Positions 36,180 to 46,118 of a DNA stretch of 46,118 nucleotides are shown piece after piece; positions within the stretch are counted from its first letter, which is position 1, and each line of letters begins with the position of its first letter. The stretch covers positions 1,787,030 through 1,833,147 of the forward strand of contig FN649751.1 in the NCBI GenBank assembly GCA_000310025.1, in the 5' to 3' direction. A program made the position numbers and the translations under genes. This DNA is from Ectocarpus siliculosus (Eukaryota; Sar; Phaeophyceae; Ectocarpales; Ectocarpaceae). The notes beneath the pieces are model-generated. The model searched no databases, was not told the origin of the DNA, and saw nothing but the letters and a program-made list of their open reading frames with translations.

Positions 36180-39100
36180 ATGGAAGTTCCGGGACGCTAC
36201 GAGAAGATGCGCGTGCTCGGGAGGGGGAGCTTTGGGGCGGTGACCTTGGTGAAGGACCACCGAGACAGCAAGCTGTACGCGATGAAAACGCTGAACTGCG
36301 CAGATAAATTGGAGGAACGCGTCACAGCGATGGCTGAGGTGCGGCGATGTGCACGGCTTCATGTTTTCGTGAAGCGCTTTCTGGCGACTTGCGCTCCTTC
36401 TGTAGGCGACGTGGCACAAGGATCCCAATGACACCATAGCTTTATTTAGCCCGCTACAGAAATACAGGCAGATCTTTGCAAGGAGAGAGACTTCCAGCAT
36501 ACCCGTCATCGACACTTGGTTGCTATGGTCTGTATCGTTTGGTAGACTAGTGTCAATACCACGGCTTCCCTCGTCCTTAGTACTGCTGCTGCTTTTCCTG
36601 ATCAATAGCGGTCAAAGAGACCACCTTTATTTGTTAATTCCATGCTAAACCCCTTGTCCAGCAAACGTGTTGCCGGAATCGTGCCCACCACGAATATCTT
36701 GCGTACGCTGCATAGATGCTCGCCGCTCGACCATGATAAAGATTTTCACACGATATCGGGCAATTCGACCGTTTTATTTATCTCGAAACGCACTCGGTTT
36801 TGTTTGTTCTCGGCGCCAATAGCAAAGGTTTACCTTGCGTTACCGGCACAGAGGGAACAAGTGGCCATCGCAAATCTCGTGGCCTATCCGAACGGAAATT
36901 GCCTCGTGAGGAAGCCTCGTTTGCGCACAAAAGCAACTTTTTCTATCGCCTGGTCGAGATTTGACATACACAGAAATGTTCTAGAAAGTCCCACAAGAAT
37001 GGTGCGGTGTGCAGAACGGAGAACAAATCGCAAGCTTGTAGATCTTTGTTCGAGTTTCGGGTTCGATTGGGAAATGTTCGCGGTTGTGCATCACCTTCAA
37101 CTGTACTTTTCAACGGCTTTACGACGGACGTTTCCCTTTCCCACTCACTCGTCCGGGGGAACCGGACGAACGGGTGGTTTGCGCCCCCCCGCCGTGGTGC
37201 GCCTTTCCTTCCTCTTGCGGGGGCACGCGTTTAGGTCCGTTTGCTCAAGTGGCTCAAGCACCCTTGCGTGCTGACGCTGTTCGACGTCTTTCTGAGCGCC
37301 GACAGCCGATTGGTGTGCCTCACGACGACCTACTGCGAGTCGGGGGATCTCGCCAAGATTGTGAAGCACGCTTCCAAGACTAAATCGCCTCTGGGAGAAA
37401 AGACGGTGTTGGGATGGTTTGCACAGGTACGCAGTCGCCGGGGAACATTGACCCTTGCTGTGGTTGTAGCTACGGCAGCAACACCGTCAAGAGTGTTGGC
37501 ACGCAGGAGATGACGCACGTTTTCAGGGGGTCGGTCTGTTGCGTAAGTAGGCATTTGGGTAGGTTGTCGGGAATACGAGTACTGCGTACACTCAGGTCGT
37601 TGCATTGTCTACCGCGATACTTCACAAGATCTGCCCAGTATCCCAACGGTCGAATGACGTAGCTTTGGCAGTGGCAAGGGGAGCGTGAACCTCGCAAAGG
37701 CGACCCATCACGACCCAAGCCAGAGCCGTACGTGAACCTGCTCGATAGATGGAGGAAGGTTAGGGGGGGAAGCCGTTTAAGCCCAGGGCTCGCCTCAGCA
37801 CCGGGCCACACATCTATCCATGAAAGCACATGGACGGCTCCCTCCAGAAATACCCCGTAATTTCGACGGGTTTTACTCTCACCTGCCAGAGAGAACCGAT
37901 TGGAGAAAGTGCCTCACCCGTTTGTTCAATCCGAACGATATTCTCTACCCTTTTGTGCCGCCTACAATTGACGACACGGTGCCCCACTCGAACCCTCTTT
38001 GGAACCGCCACCGAAAACGCCAACAACGCGGCGCTCGTACAGCTGTGCCTGGGCGTGCACAACCTGCACGAGGAGAAGAAGGTGCTGCACAGAGACATCA
38101 AGCCCAACAACGTCTTCCTCATGGACAGCAAGAAGATCGTCCAGCTGGGGGACTTCGGGCTCGCAAAGGTCATAAACGACGGCGACAAGCAGGTTAAAGC
38201 CGAGGTGAGCGACGAGATTCAGTCTCTTCGTACAACGTTGCCGTGGCTTTGCTCTGTGCGACGTGTGTACTCTATCTACCAGCAGCTGTCTTAATTCAAG
38301 GTTTTGGTGGCTGAGCAAGCAAGTTCCACGCGGCTTCTCGAAAGAGTTGGATACGGAAACGCGCGGTGCGCTTCCCGCCAAGCCCGCCACCGCCACCATC
38401 GTCACTACGATCAAGCACCATGGCCGGTTCTCGGAGCGCGGCTCGCACCATATCAGGCGGGCAAGCAATCGCACCCACGGCAGTACCCCCCTGATACACG
38501 TTATCATTGAACGACCTCCCGCCACGTCGTCGGTCCGTACCGCCGGTGCCGGTGCCGCCGCCACTAAACCTAACCGCAGGTAGGCACGCCGTACTACACC
38601 TCTCCGGAAATGTGCAACAACCAGCCGTACGGCTTCCCCTCCGACGTGTGGAGCCTAGGGATCGTCCTCTACGAGCTCCTCTCGCTGGACGTGCCGTTCC
38701 GATCGAGGGACGTCGTGGCGCTAGTATCCCAGGTGCGTTCGCAACCAATTGCACCGCTCTCGAAATGCATCGCAACCACCAAGTCCCCCGGGAACGCCAC
38801 CACACAGTTGACGGCGGCCAGACCTGGCAGGTTGGACGCCGTTTACCACCTGTGGGAGGTTTGGGCCGGACCCTGGGAGGGCGGGATCGACCTGAAACTA
38901 CGTGATTTTCCTGTGCTGCCAGCAGCCCGCCCTGTTGGTTGGACCACCGCTGCAATCCGCGATGACGGGGTTAGCTGCCCGCTGTGTGGTGTGCAACCTT
39001 GTTGAGATTGTAATTCGTGCTCCCACAACCTGACACCTCTGGCCACCCGTGCACCGTGGTCGATAGAAATTGATTGAGCGGTAAAGGACAAAGAGGTGCG

Positions 39101-42100
39101 AGGGGGTTTCTTATTTCTTCCGTCCGTCCTTCGTTTGTAAAAGCACCGTCCTGACGGGCGGTTTTGTGCCGGGTGCTGTCTGGTTCGCTTCCGCGTTGAT
39201 GCCGCCCCGTGTTGCGCGGCCGAGCAACACACAGAGGTAGCTCTGAAAGACCACGACCAGACTCCTCCCATACCGAGAGTGCCTTCGATCGGCGGCCGCA
39301 TGCCAGTGCAATCCAGGCGGCAGAAACGACAGCAAGTGCGCTTCGCAAACGATCGAATACTTTCCAGGTAATAAAGGCGCCGCCACCGCCACTTCCAGAA
39401 GTTTACAGCGACGAGGTCACCGCGCTCGCTCGCTGGATGTTGCAAAAGGATCCGCTCCGACGGCCAACCCTAACCCAGGTGCTCTACCCAAACCCCAAAC
39501 CCTCTACCTCTCACCCAAACGAGATGGCTGGTACGTACTTTCTTCTGTTCCCTCCCACACCCCAGGCGAAGGGGACTCTTTGCATGCGTTATTCTTACAG
39601 CTTGCCTCACGGCTGGCACCAACCAGTGCATAGCTCTCAATCGCTCTTTATGTTGTTGGAATGTGGCAAAGCCGTTTCTTTTGAGTTTTCATGTGGTCAT
39701 GGAAAGTAGCGTATGGGGGTGACGACGACGTCCAAGAAGTTGGAGTCGTACCCAGAAAGAGAGGAAGGTAGGTAGGGTAGAGATTTGGTTTGTCGTCTGC
39801 CCCAAAGCAGAGCTTATTGGCTAGGAACGGCGGTACAATATTCGACGTCGTTTCTTAATATCGTTCTTCAGGAGACTCGCCCAAAGGAGTAGTCGTGTTC
39901 CGTAGCTCGGTTGCGGCCGTTGTCTTGAAACTTAACTCCGGTTGGCTGGGTTATTCCTCGCAGGCACTCGCTTGTCAGCCGCTGCGCCGGCACATGAGCT
40001 CGTTCGTGAAGCACTACCGTCCGATGAACATGGCGGAGCGCCAACGACGGCACGACATCAAGGACCTCGAGGCTCAGGTGAGGAGATCAGAAGTGCCCGG
40101 TTCTGCGCGAAGCTCTCTTTGGGGTATCTACGGTACGTAGGATAGCGCAAGCATGTATGCAACCGGCCGGCCTTGCTGCGAGATGTGTCCTGTGCGTGCG
40201 TTTGTGTCGCCGGTGGAGGCAACCAAGCAACGGACTTCGCCGTATGTTACCGGCATGCGCTGGATCGCACCCATAATCGATAGTGGCCGCTGTTGGAGTT
40301 AACCCCACTACATGCTACCCAAAACCCAATGGGACAGCAGTAGCGGCGTAGCATGGTACAGCAAACACGTCGCTTAGTCTGTGGTTCCAGCCAACGTCAA
40401 CAAACTTGTTATCCCACGGCCAGGGGCCCAAACCGCCTACTGTGTTGTCCCCCCCCGCGCCGTCCCCAACCCCTTTTGGCCTCCTCCGGCTTCCCTCTCT
40501 CATCCACGACCACCCGCAAGGTGGCTTCGATCATCGAGCACGGAGGTGACGATCCTCAGATCCCTCGGGACGTCACCGACGGCTGCGGGACTCTGCCCGC
40601 CGGTGCTCAAGACGAGACCGCTACGGACACCTTGAATCGGGCCGACTCCAAGAGCCACCCGGGAGAGGCACGGGGAGGGAGCGTTGAGGGGGTCGAAGGG
40701 GCTGCTGCTGTTCTGATGGAAACAGCGGCGGGGGGAGGGGAAGGTGGGTTTGCGGCGGCCGCCGCCGCCGGCAGGACGAGGACGGCCGATAGGAGCTCTG
40801 TAAGGAGCCCAAGTGCGATCAGCATAACGGCTGACGGTATCCCGGTGGCGGCGAGAGCGGACGAGGCGGAAAACGCGGGGGCGGCGGCGGCGGCGGCGGC
40901 CACCGGAGGCGGGGGTTGCCCCCGTTGTGGGGCGCGGGTACCTTGCGCGTGCGGGGGGGCGCGAGGTGGCGGAGGCGGCGGGGGCGGAAACGCCACCCCC
41001 GGGCGCCGATTCGGCTCCCCTCAGCAGAGCAAGGGACTGCGAAACGTCATGTCGTGGGCTACGGGCGGTTCGATCACGCCCCCCGCCGGTAGAGGCAGCG
41101 AGGGTGATGACGGTGACTCGCAAGACGGGTCGCGATCGAGCAATGACGTCAACCGCGACGGGATCGAAAGACGACGACGGTCGACGGACTACGAGAAAGG
41201 CACCACGGAGTGGCATTCAGCGTCCAGTGGCGGTAGTGTCAGATCGTTTTCGTCGGTGGAATCGTTCAGCAAACCGTCCAGCTCGCATGGCTCGCGCTGG
41301 AGGGACAGGAGAAAAACCGGCGATGGAGGCAAGTGCTCCAGCAGCAGTCCGCGAGATAGTGGTGCAAGTATTGTAGGTAATGGTGGAGACAGAAAACGGA
41401 GTAGTCGGGGTACGGGGTTTCGGAAGTCAGAGGAGGGCGACGACGGCGCCGACGGTGGCGGTGATCACGAAACCGACAGCGTCGATCGCAGCGACAACTG
41501 CCTTGCCGCGCCCGCCCGCCCGAAGTCTCCGCGCTCCCCGCGGGCTCACAGGTCCACGAGACTGAAGCGTGTGAGCGGCAGCAGCAGCGCAGAGGCCAGC
41601 GGGTGTCCGGACGGGGGCGAGTCCGAGGGCGAGGGGATGACGGCGGCGGTGGCGGCGGCGACAACCGAAGAGAGCGATTCCATGCGGAGAAGAGGGAGTA
41701 GTAACACCGGTGTGACGGATAAGGGCTACGAAGACATGGGAGAAGGGACCCCTCGACCCGCACGAAGTCAACCACCAGGGGTCGACGAGAGCACAGCGGT
41801 GTCGGCACCAGCAGACACCACTGAGTCTAACGTGGCGCTTCACGAAGCGTCGCCGACAGAAGCCGGAACATCACCCACCAGAAGAAGACAAGGAGACGGA
41901 GCTGAGACAGAAGTTTCGTCGAAGGAGACGGGTCCGGGCTCACCTCATCTTGTTGCGGTAGAAGGCGGGGCAAGCGAAAAGGGGATCCGACAGAGCGGCA
42001 GCTCCACCAGCCCAGCAATACGGAGGAGTTCGACTGCAGCCGCGGCGATTGCATTGGATCGCTTAGTGCTCACTCCCCGAACGCCGCGCTCGCCGCGCAT

Positions 42101-42374
42101 CGTCGGCTCCGACTCTGAGCCGTTCAAGTCGGCCAAGAGGTTATCGGAGGCCCTGACATTCGCCGCTAGCAGCAGCGAGGAAGATTTTCTCACGGGCACA
42201 GCCACCGCTGCCGCCGGAAGCACAGGCCCTACCCCGAGGCGGGAGTCTGGCGCTCTCGGAGGGGCGTTGGCCATTGTAGAAGAGGCCAAGGGCGTGCGCG
42301 AGGGGATGACTGTAGGAGGACGAGTAGCAGAGGGCCGGGGGAATCCTGCCGCGGTATTAGGGGCTCCGTCGTAG
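36180..42374 (+). CDS. NEK-type (NIMA-related) Ser/Thr protein kinase with long C-terminal tail
   Basis: Exons 36180-36338, 37235-37426, 38043-38204, 38580-38732, 39368-39478, 39964-40077 and 40521-42374 (stop TAG) are all joined in phase 0, giving 914 residues from the first ATG. Catalytic motifs (numbered from 36180): P-loop LGRGSFGAV (13-21), YAMK with Lys36, helix-C Glu53, HRDIKPNNVFL (Asp135), LGDFG (Asp154), VGTPYYTSPE (172-181) and SDVWSLGIVLYELL. HRDIKPxNxFL plus GTPYYxSPE is typical of NEK kinases. All catalytic residues are intact. NEKs act in mitosis, centrosomes and cilia. Exon 39964-40077 gives a basic helical segment after the kinase domain. The last exon encodes a tail of about 617 disordered residues, rich in Ser, Gly and SP/TP-like sites. 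It carries one Cys cluster, CPRCGARVPCACGG. The exact NEK subfamily cannot be told. Confidence 0.92.
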
Positions 42375-42582
42375 TATGCACTCGACAGCAGTGTCTTTGT
42401 GTGGTCGTGCTCCTTTCTGTTTCGTTCCGGTTGAGTTTTGCACCGGGTCAACTTGTCTGTAGGAATATTTGCTTAGATACCCTGAATGAACACGGAGCGT
42501 ATGTATGAACGAAACGTTTAGCCTAGAGCAAAAAAACGAAAATCACAAATAGAAACACGACACAGGATAGACAGTCATCTTT
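42375..42582. other. Short convergent intergenic region
   Basis: The kinase stop codon (42374) and the stop codon of the next minus-strand gene (42583) are only 208 bases apart, facing each other. Their 3' untranslated regions probably overlap. Confidence 0.6.
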
Positions 42583-42750
42583 CTACTTTAGATGGACCCA
42601 TTCTCCCGTGTCGCCCGAAAGCACCACCGCCGTGTGAAGCATGGCGACTTCGTTATGATCATCCTCGGTGCCAAGCATAATCTTCTGAAAAGTGACGTCC
42701 CTGAGTATCGCCACGTAGACCGACAAGGGCATTTCCACGAACCAGAAAAT
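42583..42750 (-). CDS. Terminal exon of an unknown minus-strand protein
   Basis: An acceptor preceded by a CTCTCTCTCTCTTTG pyrimidine tract and ending CGTGCAG opens an exon at 42750. The exon runs 55 codons to a TAG at 42585-42583. It begins IFWFVEMPLSVYVAILRD, an amphipathic to membrane-like stretch, and ends HTAVVLSGDTGEWVHLK. Codon use is GC-ending like the neighbouring genes, which supports real coding. The upstream exons could not be identified: frames at 43569-43252 and 43810-43499 include hydrophobic segments but no clear splice chain. A small membrane protein is possible; the family is not recognised. Confidence 0.55.
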   Translation of the reverse strand: MFWFVEMPLSVYVAILRDVTFQKIMLGTEDDHNEVAMLHTAVVLSGDTGEWVHLK

Positions 42751-45000
42751 CTGCACGAAATGACGTACAGCAAAGAGAGAGAGAGAAAAGGTGCCCGCAG
42801 TATTCTGATTGGTCAAATATTTTGAAAGGAAACTCCCTTTGGTCGAATAGTAATCCGATGAGAACCCTTTGGTAGCGTAGCGCCTCTCTCTGGCTTGAAT
42901 CGCGTGCGGCTCTGCCGTGCAGCAGGCAACAGCCGTGGTTGGTTTTCGTCCCCCGCCCGACAACAAACACCGCGGACGGCTGTACGAGGTACCCTCCCTG
43001 CTCAACATTTTCACCCGCAGTTTCTGTGTCCGAAACTGGTCTCGAGGGAGAAGAGAGCAGTTTCTTGTCCGAAGCTGGCCTCGGAGCAGTTTCTTGTCCT
43101 AAGCTGGCCTCGAGCGAGATGAGAGCAGTTTCTTGTCGGAAGCTGGTCTCGATGGAGAAGAGTCGCGTCACGGTCACATGACCACCGGTTGATCTCTTTT
43201 TTACGACGCCCTACACATGCAGTAGATAGAGTGTGGGAACTTCACGGGTATTCAAACGCACGCGGCGTGACTGCCCCCGAACAAGAAGCCCTCCCTGGAA
43301 AGACCTCTGAACACATCCGTCAGAACGGGTGCCATCTCGACCGGGTATTTAACGCTTTCTTGATGCCATGTGTGCATTTTAGTCAACGCGGCGGAAAGCA
43401 CCACCAAGAGAGATAAAACTCTGACACGGGCACAAAACAGCAAGCGCGACGCAAGACAGAAAGACAGAAGGGCGCCATCAATAGAAACGCCTTCACCATC
43501 AGAACCACAAAAATGTAAGCCCGTAAAGACGTGAAGGACTGGGGGGGGGGCAAAGACCGAGAACAACAAAAACGAACAAGCACACAGGTCTACGGCTTGC
43601 GTTGATATGACAAGCAGCTCGAAATTTTAATTTTCGTACCGGCAAAAAAATCGCCCGGGTGATGAGTAAATAACGTGCTAAATATAGAGTGAATGTACAA
43701 ATGAAGGTTAGGACAGCGCACGCAACGTCGAGACCGACGAAATCAAAACATCCGAAAATGGACCAGACGTCACCGAAATTGACGACGTGACCCCTTCCTC
43801 CCTCTGTCATGAACTACCGACGCCCCCCATCTTCTTCTCTCTTTCGTCTACACCTACAACACTTTCGGCGAAACAGCAAGCGCGGCCAGAACAAGACTCG
43901 CGCGGCAACTTCGACATGTACGCGTGAAACATACACTAGAGACCAATCAGCAAGCTACAAAATGTGGAGACCGCACCCCCGAGGGTAAAAACGTAAAAAA
44001 TGCCAACAAACGCGAAGCAACAAGTGCCACCAGGCCACATAAACAAACGAAAAAACGCATTTTATCTGTACAAGGCAAGCAAACACAAGAATAAATAGCA
44101 AACCCTTTGACCACACGCTTTTCCTACCCATTGCATTGTTTTCCAGCCCTCGCGACTGCGACGTGTCGTCCCGAAAAACGAAGCTCTAGACTGTGGCTTA
44201 GAATTAGAGTTTTTTTTACTACAGTAACAGTACGTTCTGTACAAAGACGCACGGAGTCAAAGGGAAACACAAATACACACCATCACCACACCATTCACAC
44301 CCCCGCTAGAATACCTAAACCAAACGAACCGAAACTACACGACACCATGCCACACCACACCACACCACACAACACAACACAACAACAACAACATACTCTC
44401 ACTTTTTCTCAGGGCTTGCGGCACAAAACACAAACGACACATGACAACACCCCTTTGGCATCACATACATCAATGTGACTGCAGAATACGCGGCTAGTCT
44501 GCCACCTTGCGCCCGCTTGCTCTACCCCCCTGTCGATACTCTTCTCTCCCTGGCCCGCGGCGTGCTCAACGCGCCAACATATGATGAACCTCTACCACTT
44601 CCGTTGTTCTCGTTTATGCTCGTCCCCGTGAATAGTGCGAGGAATCTTCAATTTCGATAGTCCACGAACGGCCGCGCACGCAGGACGGAGACGATTGTTA
44701 CAGCCAAGGGGGCAGCAGCAGCACTCCAAAGTGCCGCCACGCCCCGTCTCGACGGACGGATGCCTTATCGCCAAGAGGCTCAAAGGAGGCTCAAAATGAG
44801 CTGCTCGTACCGCCTCTTACCCCCCTTTTACACAGCGGCACCACCCCCGGCGCAACAACTACCGCTGTCGCCACCGCCACCTACGGCAACTATGACGCCC
44901 GCGCTGTGGACACGCCCTTTGGTCGCAGAGGCAGCCGCCGCCCCCCCCCCGCGCGCCGTGATCTCGCACTCCCTCACCACTACTGTTGACGCCCCCGCCG
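42751..45000. other. Intron or intergenic DNA, no gene supported
   Basis: This should contain the upstream exons of the 42583-42750 gene, but none is convincing. Hydrophobic minus-strand frames at about 43810-43250 are AT-rich. A CACACC/CAACA-rich simple stretch occupies 44270-44400. A plus-strand frame after an AG at 44482-44483, ending near 44660, looks mildly exon-like but stands alone. Confidence 0.4.
43018..43160. repeat. Minisatellite, four units of 30-40 bases
   Basis: Units start with CAGTTTCT at 43018 (CAGTTTCTGTG), 43058, 43086 and 43124, and continue GAAGCTGG.CTCGA.GGAGA. The second unit is shortened. It lies upstream (on the minus strand) of exon 42750-42583. Confidence 0.85.
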
Positions 45001-45156
45001 CTATTGGCCAGGCGGGGCAAGCGGCGGCAGAAACTCCCGCTTCCGTTTCGAGGCTTGCTTTGCGGCCTTGGCTATCTGTCGGAGGTGGTGCTCCTCCAGG
45101 CGCACGTCGGCGCTGCGGCTCCATTTGCGGCAGTGGATGCTCTTCATACACCGCTC
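45001..45156 (-). CDS. Terminal exon of an unknown, basic helical protein
   Basis: A long CT-rich tract (45203 to 45161 on the minus strand) and a CCCAG acceptor open an exon at 45156. It has 51 codons and a TAG stop at 45003-45001. The peptide has an Arg/Lys-rich helical stretch (VRLEEHHLRQIAKAAKQASK) after two cysteines (CMKSIHC). Third codon positions are strongly GC, unlike the two competing frames, which supports this frame. The upstream exons must lie at higher coordinates, probably beyond the window. The family is not recognised; the basic helix might bind nucleic acid, but this is a guess. Confidence 0.5.
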   Translation of the reverse strand, partial: ERCMKSIHCRKWSRSADVRLEEHHLRQIAKAAKQASKRKREFLPPLAPPGQ

Positions 45157-46118
45157 CTGGGAAGAGAGAAAGAGAGGGAGAGGGAGAGAGAGAGAGAGAG
45201 AGTCAGAAAACGCAGCGCGGGCGTTTGGCGATTTCGGCTCGGACAATACAACAAGCACAACATGATTGTCTGCGTCGGAAGGGGTGTTTTCCGTTGATGG
45301 AAGCTGTTCCTGTTCCGTTGCAAGTGCTCTCTCAGCGACAGCTACAAGACGCCTGGGCTGGTAGAAAAAGAGTATGTGCCTTATGGAAGCATCGATCGAT
45401 CGTCAAACGCGAGCGGTCGAATGGTAACACCGTCTCGCCGTGACATGTTTGACGTGTCGAAAAAAAAGTCGTGAGAGTAGGCACCGCACTAATCAACGGT
45501 AGGGGGGGAGGGAGGGGGGGGGTACTCATAGTCGTGCACGCCATAGTCGTTAGACCATTGACCTCGCATCCCTACAAAGCCCGGACGGAGCACGCCGGGT
45601 TCTCACCGGACCAGGCTCTCACATCACCAAGCGCGAAGCACCGTGAGGTATTCGGCGAGTCGCATGAAGGGTGCGCTGCATCCTACCAAGGGTGTTCGGC
45701 ATCTTGTGCTTACTTCTTACTTCCTGGCGTACGAATGACAGCTGCGTATGACTTATTTTATTTTCTGGTGCTTTGATCTACTCGACCACCATTACGGTTA
45801 CCGCAGAACAAAAAAAAAACAGAGGGGGGGGGGGGGGGGGGCGAAGTGCTTTTCCCATCATCCGATATTCAGGCCGGCAAACGCGCAGACCCGCTAGTTT
45901 GAAACGCGTGATGGAGTAGGCACATTTACTCTAGGCCCGGTTGTGTCCTACATGCTGTTCAGATGATGTAGCAGAATAAACAAGACGATCGCGGGTCTCT
46001 GAGGGGCGGGGGAAGGACTGAGGTTGAGAGAGGCAGGATGGCAACGGTTCACGGTCGCCGTGTTGGCTAGGCTGGGCGAGAGCACAAGCAGAGGTGGCAA
46101 GCAGGCGGGCGGGGAAAC
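45157..46118. other. Right edge: intron-like DNA with a repeat copy and a G run
   Basis: The stretch contains the GA/CT tract at 45168-45203, repeat copy D at 45510-45663 and a run of about 18 G at 45824-45841. No exon is recognised. It may be an intron of the gene ending at 45001. Confidence 0.4.
45510..45663 (-). repeat. Dispersed poly-C repeat, copy D
   Basis: This copy reads on the minus strand, with its C run appearing as G on the plus strand (45502-45521). It is the closest relative of copy A at 1636-1792, matching over about 150 bases through GACCATTGACC (complement of GGTCAATGGTC) to the CGAGTCGC-type end. Confidence 0.75.

Noticed and set aside
40500-41216. Minus-strand open frame of 238 codons
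   Set aside because: Antisense shadow of the NEK kinase tail exon, whose plus-strand frame is longer and continuous with the kinase domain.
1-46118. CRISPR array, rRNA genes, bacterial operon signals
   Set aside because: No regularly spaced direct repeats of CRISPR type, no rRNA-like segment, and all genes are intron-bearing eukaryotic genes.

Overview
This is eukaryotic nuclear DNA. Small, GC-rich exons, mostly joined in phase 0, alternate with introns of roughly 0.3-2.7 kb. The introns are full of CT/GA microsatellites, poly-C tracts and mobile-element relics. The intron style, the long disordered protein tails, the flagellar gene and a possible plastid-targeting SAF motif fit a stramenopile, most likely a brown alga of the Ectocarpus type. 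That assignment is an inference from style; no marker gene proves it.

I rebuilt four multi-exon genes by joining exons at GT-AG (once GC-AG) sites with matching phase, plus two gene fragments. From left to right: (1) a minus-strand PPR (pentatricopeptide repeat) protein, 8760 down to about 871; (2) a plus-strand Tctex-type dynein light chain, 9098-10587, sharing a 337-base divergent promoter with the PPR gene; (3) a minus-strand coiled-coil protein with acidic low-complexity C-terminal exons, about 20328 down to 11674, family not recognised; (4) a minus-strand PP2C phosphatase with hydrophobic N-terminus and acidic tail, 33667 down to 24495; (5) a plus-strand NEK-type kinase with a tail of about 617 residues, core 36180-42374, possibly starting at 34254; (6) a minus-strand terminal exon at 42750-42583; (7) another at 45156-45001, whose upstream exons probably lie outside the window.

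Accessory DNA sits mainly in introns. One PP2C intron holds a long inverted repeat of about 0.75-0.8 kb per arm around a 100-N assembly gap, each arm carrying the same open frame reading into the gap. The next PP2C intron holds a roughly 340-base foldback element, and the one after that a 101-base duplication that copies an exon tail with its splice donor. A short dispersed repeat ending in poly-C occurs three times in PPR introns and once near the right end. An intron of the coiled-coil gene contains a near-perfect hairpin with arms of about 60 bases.

The genes do not form an operon-like system. The Tctex light chain is flagellar, and NEK kinases and coiled-coil proteins are often linked to cilia or centrosomes, so a weak flagellar theme is possible. 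The 20.5-24.5 kb stretch and most of 42.8-46.1 kb show no gene I can support.
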